The notes beneath the pieces are model-generated. The model was not told where the DNA came from and ran no database searches. It was given only the letters and a program-made list of their open reading frames with translations. From contig SMSO01000014.1 of the NCBI GenBank assembly GCA_004764695.1, positions 5,818,029 to 5,882,028 of the forward strand: a stretch of DNA of 64,000 nucleotides, written 5' to 3'. A program made the position numbers and the translations under genes. Shown here in pieces: positions 8,301-19,407 of this stretch (positions are counted from its first letter, which is position 1; every line of letters starts with the position of its first letter). This stretch comes from Schizochytrium sp. TIO01 (Eukaryota; Sar; Bigyra; Thraustochytrida; Thraustochytriidae).

Positions 8301-9056
8301 TTAGTGTTTAGTTATTGCCTCCATAGATCGTGTATCAGCTGCCCATGCATTGCGAAATCTCGAATGTATTATTTGACCTATATTGCGCACAGCCCTTTCG
8401 TATTTCAGAGTTTTGCCCGGGTATTCCAAAACACAGATTATGCGTCTTAGAGGTTTCCCGTTGTATTCCCTATATATTAGAGATGTCGGTAAAATATGCT
8501 GTATCACCTGGACCTTGTAGGTGGCTGCAAGCTTGTTGAGCTGATCCCATAGGCGTCGCTGTTTGAGAGTGCCAATTCCTTGGTATTCTTCCTCGGTGAA
8601 GTATTTTAAGAATCCTCCACGAGTTGCTGACTTTAAATATCTCAGCAAATGCCTTACTTGGGGGCACTTGTTGTTTTTCAAGTCAATGCGGCGCGACTTT
8701 ATAGTCACAGCATTTTCCTTCGGGGAAATTGACGAACAAAAACTAATTTTTATGTCCAGGAAAGCTTCAAGAAAACGCACATTTCTTGAGCCTTTTCCCC
8801 TGAGATGTTTGGTTTTTTCATTGTTAATGTTGATGGTAATTTGATTCAAGCAATTGCAAGGTAGCATAATGTTAGCTGCATGCTGATATTCTTCGTTCGT
8901 TTCCATATCTTCTTCAATACTTTCTTTCTGACCTTGTTGTGACTGCTGCACTAGGAGTTGTTGATCATGGTCAGACTGATTCCCGTTTTGGGCATCTTTT
9001 TTGCTTCCTTCGTGGCCTTGCTCTTTGCCCTTGGAACCATGTGACATCGGTAGCAT
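8301..9056 (-). CDS. Hypothetical protein, 251 residues
   Basis: The product is not recognised. The ATG at 9056 opens a 251-codon frame in AT-rich DNA, where a frame this long is unlikely by chance. The first 60 residues are Gln/Asp/Lys-rich and look disordered (for example DQQLLVQQSQQGQ). Residues from about 70 on have an ordered, basic character with segments such as SRNVRFLEAFLDIKI, CPQVRHLLRYLKS and GFLKYFTEEEYQG. No membrane segment or signal peptide is evident. The frame ends at TAG/TGA-rich sequence before 8301. It could be a single-exon gene or the largest exon of a split gene. Confidence 0.45.
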   Translation of the reverse strand: MLPMSHGSKGKEQGHEGSKKDAQNGNQSDHDQQLLVQQSQQGQKESIEEDMETNEEYQHAANIMLPCNCLNQITININNEKTKHLRGKGSRNVRFLEAFLDIKISFCSSISPKENAVTIKSRRIDLKNNKCPQVRHLLRYLKSATRGGFLKYFTEEEYQGIGTLKQRRLWDQLNKLAATYKVQVIQHILPTSLIYREYNGKPLRRIICVLEYPGKTLKYERAVRNIGQIIHSRFRNAWAADTRSMEAITKH

Positions 9057-11690
9057 TTAATGAGAAGTTGTAGCCTTCTTCCCGGTAGTCTAGGAACAAA
9101 CAGAAGGATAAACGCTAGAGAGGTTCGTTGTCAATTTAGTGTTTGATGCCAAAAACTCTTGATTTCTGATTTGCCCTTTTCAACAATCCAAATGGAGTAG
9201 CTGTTCAATCTATTGCTTCTGCAATAAAAGCTAAGAGCTAGCACCTACTAGGCTATCTTTAATAAATGTATTTGTTATCCTCGATCGAATCATGCGTACT
9301 TTCCAGGGCACCATAAGAATGCACGTGCAGTTTCCTGTGAGTTGATTTTCTTGGAAAATGAAAGAACAGCAACAGTTCCCTGTCGAAGCCTCTCATGCGT
9401 CTCAGTGCATTCGAAACCTAAATAGTATGCTCACAGAATCGACACTTTGTGACCGTACACAATGCGGCGGTAGTAAGAGTTTGCGTCAAGGAAGTCATTG
9501 TTATTCCACCTTGTGTTCGTGCACTTAAAAAAAAGAAAAGCTCTTTTCAAGCATAATCATAATTCAAATTTGGCCCAAGCATACTAATAAACTATTGTCT
9601 GTTTTATTTCCTGGGAAAAGGCAGCATAGCTTGAGCTAGGTCGAGCTTGGAGAAAACCACTTGATGGATTGATTAAATTTCTCCTTTCATCTGATACTTA
9701 ATTAAAGCAACGAAACCATTGTAAATAAATGCTTTTCATCAGTGAGGCTGATTGCAGAACGTTCCTTCCCAGGAAACTCAAATTGAGAAGTGTCCCGTGC
9801 GGGACATTAGGCCAAATGTCAGTCATGGTTGATTGGGAGCATTTATCAATAAAATTTCGTATCAATATTTTTCTTTATTTGGTTGATACCTAATTAAGTA
9901 GTGCCTATTGTTCAACAAAGGTAAAAGAAAAGTCAAATCTGGCCACTTCTGACAATCAAGTTTAGCGACACGATGGAAATGGCAAAAGTAAGTTGGGTAC
10001 TTGATGCTATCGAGCGTAAAAGTTTCAAATCTTTCTTTCAAAGGCAAGGAAACAACGAAATTTACAGCCAGAAACTTGATATAACTTGCGATTGCTGCAC
10101 AGTACAACTTGTTACGTGCTTGTAATCATGTCTCTGAGTTATATGTGACAAGACAACATGGCAAGTACAAGAGCAAACATAATTATAAAAAACAAAAAAT
10201 CTGTATGATAAAAAATTGACTCTTGGAAAGAAAACCAACGAAACGAAACGAAATGGGAAGAGAAGAGACCTTACTGAACTTTTGTTTTCAGGAAAAAGCC
10301 TGAGGTTTCATTTTCAAAAAATAAAAATTGTTTGAGTTATGGGTTATCCTGAGAGTGGAGAAAACAGTGTAGTACTGCCGTTGTGCTCAAGCAAAGCGAA
10401 TGTCTCTCTTAATTGGGAGCACATGTAAATGGTATGTCTGGAGTTCTTTAATCTCGCGAGTTGCGTGTTGTCCCGAGTTTCGTCAGTATAGTCAATCTCT
10501 GACTGATCAAGGGTCGGATTTCAGCACTCGGACACGTACATATGAGAAGTGAGAGCTTTCGGCTGTATAGACAGGCAAACTCAAAGTCTGTCAGCGCAAA
10601 CAGCACAGAAAAGAAGCGAAGAAAGGCTCCGAGTAATGAGAAGCCGTCGAGTCTCGTGAGTAAATCTGCATTGAGGTATATTCTTGACTTTGCATTGTGG
10701 GCAGAAGGGACTTGATAAGGGCTATGCTGGGTTTCTTCTCGCCATAAACGATATTATGGTCAATGTAACCACCAGACAAATGTGCATCCTAAAGAGCAAG
10801 ATCAGTGAAGTATCGAGGCTCCAAATGGCCTAGAATTGGTCAGCAGGAAATTGAGCACATTGAACGCACGAAGGCGCTGACAGCAAAGTAGACTTGTTAA
10901 AAAGCTGAACAAGCACACATGCAGACCATATCGAGATAAGAAAAGCAGAATACAGGCAAAACTAGAGCAGGAAGTGTCTTCGGAATGGTGTCTGTGTGTA
11001 GAGGCGATGGCTAATTCTTCGGCAGTAAGGGAACATTTTTTCCTGGCCCGATGACAAGACTGTAGCGGCAATTATAGAAACAAAGCCTAACTACAGATAA
11101 TATTCATTTTCGGAGTTGCCTTGCGGTTTGCTCGGTCGTCCTGCTAATGATGAAAAGCTTCACAAAATTGTAGTGGTAGTGGGCATGCTTTTCTTTGCCA
11201 AGTCCGAATCTAAGCCTCTCAGGCGTAACCAATTTGTGGATAGTGATCCCCTCCATATAAGATTCTTACTCTGCCAAGAACAACCTTAATATCATAGAGC
11301 AACGAATTGATCGATGTATTATTCAAGGCCAATCCTATCAATCCTGTTCTATGAACTGAAGTTGCCCCAAACTCTCGCCGTTAGGCTAGTAGGTAGTTGT
11401 CCGTACCAGAGTCGTAGTATCCCTTAAGTACACTTAATGGGTCCTACTGTACCTATGAGAAGAGCCTGCTACTATCATTCCATCTATCAGTTGCTAACTC
11501 AGGGTAGGACTGTTAAGGCACATAGTAGGACCTGTTGTAGCCGGTTAGAGAATAGGGAAAGAAGAATAACAGATAGATAAACTTCGCTGAAGAAATATAC
11601 ATACTATATAGTACTATAGGTAGGTAAGTGTACTGACTCAAATGATACAGGAGAGATAAAAAGAGGAGAAAGAACACGGAAATCGATCAA
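9057..11690. other. Long non-coding interval
   Basis: No protein-like frame longer than about 90 codons was seen on either strand. An 11-nt inverted repeat (TTTCCTGGGAA at 9607-9617 and its complement at 9766-9776) is the only symmetrical feature found. From about 11,400 the sequence becomes repetitive, with many TAGGT/AGTAG-type words leading into the microsatellites. Confidence 0.35.
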
Positions 11691-11748
11691 TTCAATTCAA
11701 TTCAATTCAATTCAATTCAATTCAATTCAATTCAATGAATAGATAGAT

Positions 11749-11786
<38 letters not shown>

Positions 11787-11787
11787 T
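11691..11787. repeat. Compound microsatellite (TTCAA)9 plus GATA/GAAA
   Basis: Nine perfect TTCAA units (11691-11735) are followed by GATA units, then AAAGA units and GATA units again up to about 11787. It is simple-sequence DNA with no coding role visible. Confidence 0.9.
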
Positions 11788-12059
11788 ATGGTAGATAAGA
11801 AAGGGCACAGCAGTCAGTTGAATCAATGAACAACTAAGGATAAGCAGAAGAGGCGGGGGGCATAGGTGAACGGCTAGGTAGCTGCTAGCTAGCCAGAAAG
11901 GAGATAGTTAGACGGGTTTTCAAATTCAAAATTGAATAGGGAGCTATACTTAGTTATTTACTTAGTTAGTTAGTTAGATAGTTAGTTAGTTAGATCGTGT
12001 ACCTGATTCTTCTTCGAACCTACAAGAACAGGCGATAGTTGCGATAAGAACAGGCAGTC

Positions 12060-12275
12060 TCAATCTATAGATAGGTAAATGAACAGATGAAATGGAACAA
12101 AGTAAATAGTAGATAAGCAGATGAACAAGTAGGCAAACAGGCGAGTAAATAAATAGGCGAATAGTGAGTAAATAGATAAATAGATGAATGAACAAATAGA
12201 TGAATAGTGAATAAATAGATAAAGAATAAATAGACAAATAGACGAATAGAAATAGATAGGAGGTAGGTACCTGAA
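12060..12275. repeat. Degenerate AAATAGATGAA-type tandem tract
   Basis: About 200 bases of imperfect tetranucleotide-like repeats of the type ATAGATAAATAGATGAA lie upstream of the DYRK gene. The reverse strand reads as Ile/Tyr/Leu/Ser-rich frames, which explains several long but spurious antisense frames. Confidence 0.8.
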
Positions 12276-12689
12276 TATGAAGGAGAAGGAGAAGGGAGAA
12301 GAAGAGAGAGAAGGAAAAGGCAGAGCGCGGAAGAGGGAAAAAAGCGGCGGGCAAAACCTGAGGCGTCTCGCGGCGCGGCTGCTGCGCGGGGTCTGCGGTC
12401 GCTCAGGGCCGCGCGGGCGGAGGAGGAACTTGGGAAAAGGAGAAGCGGTGCGGAGCGGCAGGCCCTGTAGCGCGACTGCAGGGCTTCTGCGCACGGAGCA
12501 CTCGAAGACGCGGCGAGCTCCTGGAGCGAGTTTTGAAATTTCCATCGCTGCAGCACTCGTCGCCGCAGCCGACGCCGAGGCAGTAGCGCTGCGCAGATAA
12601 GGGGTGGTGGAGTGAGGAGAGGACGGAGGAAAGGGATCCAGAAGCGCCTGGCCGGCAGCTGACGCCGCGCCGCCGCACGGGCTCGCGGC
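12276..12689 (+). other. GC-rich 5-prime leader of the DYRK gene
   Basis: Purine-rich then strongly GC-rich sequence leads directly into the DYRK start codon. It probably contains the promoter and 5-prime untranslated region. No TATA-like element stands out close to the start. Confidence 0.4.
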
Positions 12690-15293
12690 ATGAGCCCTGA
12701 TCGGGCCGGCATGGTGCCGGATGAGGCCAACTCCAACGTGCCGGCGATCCCGCCGCTACCGCCACTTACCGCAAACTCAGCAACCATGGCGCTGGCATCT
12801 CCTGGCGACGTAACTACATCGGACCAGCTCCAGCTGCAGCTGCAACTCCAGCTCCAGCTCCAGCAACAGCAACAGCTGGGCCACAATCCAAATCAGAATC
12901 CAGGTCAGAATTTTCAGAACTTGAACTTACAAAATCTTAACGCACAGAGCTTGCAGAATCAGCAGCCAAGTCTGGGGATGCTACAAAGTCAAATTCACCA
13001 GCACCAGCAGCACCAGCAGCAACAACAACAGCAGATGCAAATGCAAATGCAAATGCAGCAGACCACTATGGCGCCCGTTCTTGGAGGTGGCGCTGTGCAG
13101 CAGCATTTACAACAGTTGCATCAGCAGAAACAATTCCTGTCTACGGATCTTACGCCCTCTAATTTAGCCAATGCAACATCATCATCTACATCTTCAACAT
13201 CATCGTCATCATCATCTTCTTCGTCATCGTCATCTTCGTCATCCACTTCATCGGCAGTACAAGGGGGCATGGCCGTAAACACCTCCGCCGCAAACATGTA
13301 TGCAACTTCGAACGCCGGTGCCATGGCAATGGCACCGGCAGCAGTACCGGCAGCAGGACGCCGCGATCCAATGGAAGCTCCTGTGCGCAAACTCAGCGTC
13401 AATCTAATCAAAACTTACAAGTACATCAACCATGTTTACTACGAAAATAAACGAAGGCGCCAAGCGCAGCAGCAACAACAGCAGGCACAGCAGCAACAAC
13501 AGCAACAGCAGCAGCAAGGTCCAGCCACGGATGCTAGCAACACTGCAAACGGTGCAACAGCCAAACGCAAGTCCGCAGGTGGATCTACAGGAGCCTCCTC
13601 ATCCTCAGTGGCCAAGAGCAGCGCTGGTGGCAAGGTATACAATAACGGTTACGATGATGAAAATTCAGACTATTTGATACGCATTGGAGAAAGGATCCGT
13701 GATAGGTATGTCGTAAAACAGAAAATTGGCAAGGGCTCTTTTGGTCAAGTAGTGCGTGCCTACGACGACGTGAAAGGTGAAAATGTAGCTGTCAAAATTA
13801 TCAAGTCCCGTAAACCTTTTTTTCTGCAAGCAAAGACTGAAATTGCGCTTCTTCAGGAACTCAACATGAAGGATAGTGATGACAAATGGTTTGTTGTTCG
13901 ACTCCTTGACACCTTTGTTCATCATAATCATCAGTGTCTCGTCTTTGAAATGCTTTCATTCAACCTTTATGATCTTCTGCGAAATACAAACTTCGACGGC
14001 GTCTCTCTAAATCTTATCCGCAAATTCGCACGGCAAATTCTCAAAGCGTTGCATTTTCTTGCTCGCGAGGATATTGATGTGATTCATTGCGACCTCAAAC
14101 CTGAAAACATCCTTTTGCGGCACCCCAAGAGGTCAGCAATTAAAGTAATCGACTTTGGGTCTTCATGCAAGTCAGATCGACAAATGTACCAGTATATCCA
14201 GTCGCGATTTTATCGATCGCCAGAGGTCATCCTTGGTCGTCCATACTCTGTGGCAATCGATATGTGGTCCCTGGGTTGTATTCTTGTGGAAATGCACACC
14301 GGCGAGCCTCTTTTTTCGGGTACTGATGAACATGATCAAATGATTCGTCTCGTGGCAGTGCGCGGGATGCCCCCAGAAGAAATACTTGATGGATCAACCA
14401 AAACACACAAGTTTTTCGAACCAAATACTGCACCTGACACATGCCACGAGGTTTTTCGCAATTCCAAATGGAAGCTTAAGCCTCACAAAAACCGGAGCCG
14501 CTCAGTCGACTCTGAGCTTGATCAGCATCAGCGATCATTGCGCAGTATCCTTGGTATGGATGGAAACAACGGGCCAGCATCACGCAGAAAGGGCGAACCT
14601 GGTCACTCAGACGAAATGTATGGCATTTTCATTGACCTGGTGGAACGGATGTTAGATTATGATCCTAGTACGCGTATTACACCGAAAGATGCTCTATCAC
14701 ATCCATTTATTCTTTCTGATCGGGTCACACCCACTGGTGGGTCAGGGGCTTCAGCAACGGGAGCGCACGCGTCTCAATCGCAACAACAAGCGCAACAGCA
14801 GCATAATCATCACCACCAAGCGCCCCACCTACAATCAAACCAGACTGCGTCTCCAATTCAAAATGAACAAGTCAATATCGGATCCCAAGCTGCGCGCAAT
14901 CCTGTGCAACAGCTACAGCAGCTGCAGCAACAACAAATTAAACATCAACAACATCAACAACATCAACAACAACGCCATCAACCGTCTTATGCCGGCGGTG
15001 CTAGTAGTGATACACATCAACACTCCAACAAACAAACTATGCAACCAAGTAATACTTCATCTGTGCAGCAACAAACTGCAGGAAACCGTTATAGTCGACC
15101 TCGTCGCAGGTCTTCTTATACTAAGCGACCAGGTTCCGCTCCTGCAGCCTCTAGTGGAGGCAACCAGGTCTCGCTTCGGCGTAGTACACGTGTAGCGAAG
15201 CAGAATCGACCGGTGCCGCAGCAGCAGCAAAGCAACAACAGCAGTAGGTCCATACTGGTTTCTTTTGTTTCTAAAATGATGTTTATAAAGTAA
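12690..15293 (+). CDS. DYRK-family dual-specificity kinase
   Basis: This 867-residue protein is closest in motif content to DYRK1A/minibrain. The DYRK homology box is [20 protein letters not shown] (about 235-254) followed by a KRRR basic patch. [11 protein letters not shown] then leads into the kinase domain (about 341-690), which has GKGSFGQVV (P-loop), AVKII (lysine), HCDLKPEN (catalytic loop), DFGSS and the autophosphorylated activation loop [18 protein letters not shown]-type insert sequence and [10 protein letters not shown] close the domain. Long Gln tracts flank the DH box, a serine run lies at about 166-188, and a Gln/His-rich region follows the kinase. The start is the first in-frame ATG after the leader, and no intron is needed. 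Family members act in the nucleus and cytoplasm on growth and differentiation. Confidence 0.95.
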   Translation: MSPDRAGMVPDEANSNVPAIPPLPPLTANSATMALASPGDVTTSDQLQLQLQLQLQLQQQQQLGHNPNQNPGQNFQNLNLQNLNAQSLQNQQPSLGMLQSQIHQHQQHQQQQQQQMQMQMQMQQTTMAPVLGGGAVQQHLQQLHQQKQFLSTDLTPSNLANATSSSTSSTSSSSSSSSSSSSSSSTSSAVQGGMAVNTSAANMYATSNAGAMAMAPAAVPAAGRRDPMEAPVRKLSVNLIKTYKYINHVYYENKRRRQAQQQQQQAQQQQQQQQQQGPATDASNTANGATAKRKSAGGSTGASSSSVAKSSAGGKVYNNGYDDENSDYLIRIGERIRDRYVVKQKIGKGSFGQVVRAYDDVKGENVAVKIIKSRKPFFLQAKTEIALLQELNMKDSDDKWFVVRLLDTFVHHNHQCLVFEMLSFNLYDLLRNTNFDGVSLNLIRKFARQILKALHFLAREDIDVIHCDLKPENILLRHPKRSAIKVIDFGSSCKSDRQMYQYIQSRFYRSPEVILGRPYSVAIDMWSLGCILVEMHTGEPLFSGTDEHDQMIRLVAVRGMPPEEILDGSTKTHKFFEPNTAPDTCHEVFRNSKWKLKPHKNRSRSVDSELDQHQRSLRSILGMDGNNGPASRRKGEPGHSDEMYGIFIDLVERMLDYDPSTRITPKDALSHPFILSDRVTPTGGSGASATGAHASQSQQQAQQQHNHHHQAPHLQSNQTASPIQNEQVNIGSQAARNPVQQLQQLQQQQIKHQQHQQHQQQRHQPSYAGGASSDTHQHSNKQTMQPSNTSSVQQQTAGNRYSRPRRRSSYTKRPGSAPAASSGGNQVSLRRSTRVAKQNRPVPQQQQSNNSSRSILVSFVSKMMFIK
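12820..13080 (+). repeat. CAG/CAA-rich polyglutamine-coding tract
   Basis: Interrupted CAG, CAA and CTCCAG units encode Q/LQ and MQ runs in the N-terminal region of the DYRK protein. Similar tracts occur at about 13466-13520 and 14775-14985. A TCA/TCT serine run lies at about 13180-13250. Confidence 0.85.
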
Positions 15294-16189
15294 GGGATGC
15301 CGAGAAAATGGGAACATGCATGGCTGTTAGTTTCTGGCCTCTTTTGGCTAAGTGTGCATATCTTTAATTATGATTGGCTAATTGATCAGGCATATGCACA
15401 TAATAGTTGGGATTATCGTTAAACAAACAAAAAACTAATGAGCAACAGCTTGTGATATTATATAAATCACTAAGCAATCCGAGATTCTTTCTGTTTTACG
15501 AGGAAATGTGATCAAATCCTTTTTTAAGATAAAGAAAGCCTATGATATTTTAAACTTCAACTTTTCAGCAGAGCCTTCCTCTGAATTATGTTGAGCTTCT
15601 TAGAAGATTCTCTAATGTACTAAGCGGATCTTCACTCCTTCAATATATATGATATTTTAACATTTGCGACCTCTCCCGGTCATATTCATTTCCTGTCTCT
15701 TTTTCCTTTAGTAACGTTGCAGTGGTTTCTACCTAATATCCGCAGGACATTCGTCGGGCAACGATGGCCTAGGTCAAAATCGTGCTTGCCAATTCAACCA
15801 TGCATGTAGCGACCTCAGATCTCTTGCGGTATAGTCGCTGTAAAAGCAGATACTACTTCTACTTACAGAGAGTTTCCGAAAAAAATTCCCAAGACCTTGG
15901 AGTTGATCACTTCAGCAGTGTAAGTTCTATGAAGGTGACTACACAGTGCTTAGAATAAAGAGAGTGGTGGTGCAGAGGAATAAGTAATAAGAAGTCACTT
16001 GCAGAAACGGAGTTCTGGAGGCAGCAGCAGTAGCAGCTGTTGTGCTTTGCTTACCTCGAGCTGTAGAGGCGAGGAACGTCCAGAGAGAGCGCACAAATTG
16101 AAGCAAAACCTGTTTGGGGGTTGAAGCGGAACCTTGTGTTACGTTCTTGCGTGAGTCTGTTTGAGAGATTGAGGTCTTTGTCATACAAG
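15294..16189. other. DYRK 3-prime flank and RluA-gene 5-prime flank
   Basis: AT-rich downstream sequence follows the kinase gene. From about 15,950 the sequence is more balanced and includes a short in-frame extension of the pseudouridine synthase gene that begins with a TTG only. No separate gene is seen. Confidence 0.35.
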
Positions 16190-17332
16190 ATGCATACGCT
16201 CAAGCAGCTCGGACGTCAACACATTGTTTTTGAGAGTAACCATTTGTTGGTCGTGAACAAACCGGTGGGCGTTCTGAGTCAAGATGGGAGCAAAGTGGGT
16301 AGCAACCTCGTAGACCTTTCAAAGGATTATATCAAGTCTAAGTTCAACAAGCAGGGTAATGTCTATGTTGCACCTTTGCACCGCCTTGACCGTGTGGCGT
16401 CTGGCTTGGTTTGTCTTGGTCTCTCAAGTAAGGCTGCAGCACGCGTGTCAAAGAGCTTCCAGGAGCGCCATGTTCGCAAGGAGTATCTTGCTATTGTTTC
16501 AGGCCTTCTTGACCGAGAGGGTAAAATAGACGGCGGAAGTTCTTACTCAGAGTACTGGACCAACCGTGGTGGCAAATTTGTTTCGGAGCGCGCAGGCAAC
16601 GACCGCGAGCAGGTTGATGGGGATCTTGTAAGTTTATTGTATTTGCTTTGGGAGCTTGTAGCCGATTAGGGTAGGCTAGTTTATTTGGAATTCAGGTTTT
16701 TGCAATTGGTATGGTGGTGGTTTCAATACTGTAGCAGCACAGCTGCATTGTATTTCTGGCCACTTGTATTATGCACAAAAACGTAAAGAAACTCTTATCA
16801 GTAGAAGACTAACAAGGTGCAAATATTGCTATCTATTTGGCTGTGATATTCTTACAACGAACGTTAGCAATGGAGATTGATCAATCATCCGATTGACATG
16901 AAAGGTGGACAAACTACGTCATATTCTTTCATTGCTATTCGAACATCGACAGGGCGCAAGCACCAGATTCGCCGCCAGCTTGCAAGTATTGGACACCCGA
17001 TTCTCGGGGATGTTCTGTATGGAAGTGGAAGGCGTTTCGGCGATGCTTCTCTTAGCCATGGCGCCCCCGGTCCGATTATGCTACATGCTTCCCAATTGAT
17101 CATTCCGAATCCGGTGCGGCCTGAGCCTGGAAAGGGAGGAAAGGCAAAGACATCCCGTGCTTCTTCCTCTCGTTTCCTCAAATTCCAGTGCCCGCCACCG
17201 AAGGAGTGGCGCTTGAGCTTGAGTTCCCTGACCGTGCCCGACCTTCGTAAGGGCCAGACCTACTTTGATATGGCTGGAGGCGAAGAAGAGGATAAGGATG
17301 AGGAAACCAAGCTTCTTCGTCAGATTTTGTAA
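16190..17332 (+). CDS. RluA-family pseudouridine synthase (two exons)
   Basis: Exon 1 is 16190-16627 and exon 2 is 16868-17332. The intron (GTAAGT...TTAG) is 240 nt, phase 0, giving about 300 residues. The N-terminal part has LLVVNKPVGVLSQDG. The catalytic motif is HRLDRVASGL, whose aspartate is the family nucleophile, followed by RKEYLAIVSG. Exon 2 supplies RTSTGRKHQIRRQLASIGHP and DVLYG, the conserved C-terminal signature. Enzymes of this family isomerise uridine to pseudouridine in rRNA, tRNA or mitochondrial RNA. The exact target is unknown, and no N-terminal S4 domain is present. The start is the first ATG before the conserved region. Exon 1 read alone runs into a false stop inside the intron. 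Confidence 0.88.
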
Positions 17333-18531
17333 GTGGCCACGGAGTTAGCTGTCTATTGCGTATGGTTCGTTTATTGGCTGTGCATGTGTATCGTTGCTCG
17401 TTTCAGCCATGATGAGCTCAAGCGCCAATGGAAATCTTTGCTGTCCAGACGCGGAGATGCCCATTTATTTCACTGCCTAGGTTGCACGCTACTACGGAAA
17501 TTGTCAGTAATCTATCAATTAAAATTCAGACCTTTGAAATTTCTTTCTTTAGTTTTGATCATTGCTTCCACAACGCAATGGTTGTATTTTATTTTTCGTA
17601 TGAAATGTTTCATTCTTTAAGCAGACCGATCTCTGTTGTTTATTTCTTTAGTTTTTAAAGCAAAAAAGGAATATCTGAGAGTTTTGTCCCCTCATCAAAC
17701 TTTATTATACTTTAGTGGAGAGTACAAGCAAAACATTCTCAAATCTAGATGATTAATTTCGTTCAACATGCCCGTTCCGTAAGAATCTTTTTCGCAGACT
17801 ACACATATCATGGCGGCTATCATTCTGGATTTTTAACAACAAAATAAAATATCCAATCTTAATATATATATGGAAAAGCAACTGATGTGATACTTGTGAT
17901 GGGATTCGATTTTGTCGGCATACCAGTTATTTTCCTCAATGCTCGGAAATTATGAAAATCTAAATACCACGCCCGATTCGAATTCTGGAGCAGGGAGATT
18001 GTGGTTAGTGTTTAAGTGTTTGTTCCGACTCAAAAGCTATGTTTCCGTGACTGTAATAGTCTGAGTCCACTCGAGGGAACCCTGTCTTCATTTTTGTGCT
18101 GAAGTGATGCTTCAGTGTAAACAAACACAGCTTCCAAGGTAGCACCTCTGTTAAATTAGACTAATTAATCACCGAGTCTGAAAAAAAACAAAGGGAACGC
18201 AAGAGACGATACAGAAGAGAACCTGTAGCACCAAAGGGCAGGCTAAACATCAATAGATGAGGCACAACACAAATGCATATGAAAAGAGGAAATCAGAATT
18301 CGGCCATTACCTAGTTGTGTAAACAAATGAAAGGAAGTTCTAATAAATAGTGGGTTCATCAAGGCGCAAGAGTGGAGGCAAGTCAAGAAAGTGAGTTTCA
18401 CAAAGTGCTGCTTGCTAAGGGGGAGGGCAGTTGAGGATAGCAGCTAAGAAAATCCATTTGAGTAACGACACGAAACGGCAAGGAAAAACAGAAATAGAAT
18501 GCAGGGGCTGGTCAGAAAATAAGGTAACAGG
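17333..18531. other. Intergenic region between convergent genes
   Basis: AT-rich 3-prime flanks of the RluA gene and of the minus-strand mitochondrial uS9 gene. Short frames are present but none has protein-like conservation cues. Confidence 0.4.
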
Positions 18532-19258
18532 TTAACGCTTAACCCACTGGAACTTCTTGCGAGCCTTGGGCTGGCCACCCTTCTTGCGCTCGACCATACG
18601 GGGGTCGCGCCTCAACATCTTAAGAGGCTTGAGGATGGAGCGGTGTGCGGGGTTGTAGTTCTGAAGCGCCCGGGCGAGGCCCATGCGGATAGCGCCGGCC
18701 TGTCCGCTGAAGCCACCACCACTGACGACGACGTTGACATCAAACTGGCCGATGGTGTCTGTGACGATGAGCGGCTCAATAGCTTCAAAACGAACATCAG
18801 CATCGCCAAAGTAATACACGAGCTCACGGCGGTTGATTGTGATGTCTCCCTGACCCGGCTTGATCCACACACATGCCGTGCTGGTCTTGCGACGGCCTGT
18901 GCCATATGCGCGTCCGTGCTTGTCAATGTTCACAGTGCGTGCGAGAGGAACAGACGTGTCCACTTTGACCTCCTTAGTATCATTAGCATCAAGGCTGACA
19001 GACTTGCCGGCCTCGACGTCTTCAACATCCTTAGCGCTCAACTTGCTCAAGGTCTCGCTCCACACAGGCGCGGCGGAGTCGAGCTTGTCGAGAAAGGCGT
19101 CCCAGTCAAAATCCGCTACGAAAGAGGAGTACGGCTCTGCCACGGGGGCAGCCGTGTTAGGGAGTCGCGGAAGCCTGTCCACGCGTCCACGGTTGTTCCT
19201 CTGCTGGCGGCGCGGGTTGTTGTTGTTGTTGTTGCTGCTGTTGTTGTTCTTGGCATTG

Positions 19259-19289
<31 letters not shown>

Positions 19290-19407
19290 CGGAGGCGTCC
19301 GTAGATGCCCAGCGGAAAGCAGGGGCGCAGGCAGCGTGACGCTGCAGGCCTGCTGCGGGGGCCCAGCGGCCCGCCTGCAGCGCCCTCTTCGCGGCGCTCG
19401 CGAGCAT
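18532..19407 (-). CDS. Mitochondrial small-subunit ribosomal protein uS9
   Basis: From the ATG at 19407 the product is 291 residues; the frame upstream reaches only a GTG. The N-terminus (MLASAAKRALQAGRW...) is basic and amphipathic, like a mitochondrial presequence, followed by low-complexity Ser/Asn tracts. The C-terminal 130 residues are the S9 domain: GRAYGTGRRKTSTACVW, VVVSGGGFSGQAGAIR, LARAL, and the tail MVERKKGGQPKARKKFQW that reaches the decoding site in bacterial-type ribosomes. The family is a core small-subunit protein. A plastid copy would look similar, but the rest of the window gives no hint of plastid genes. Confidence 0.92.
19200..19290 (-). repeat. AAC/GTT trinucleotide tract encoding poly-Asn
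   Basis: Runs of GTTGTT on the plus strand encode interrupted Asn and Ser runs between the presequence and the ribosomal domain of uS9m. Confidence 0.85.

Noticed and set aside
12065-12886. Minus-strand frames rich in Ile, Tyr, Leu and Ser
   Set aside because: Translation of simple repeats and of the antisense of the DYRK leader and polyQ tract.
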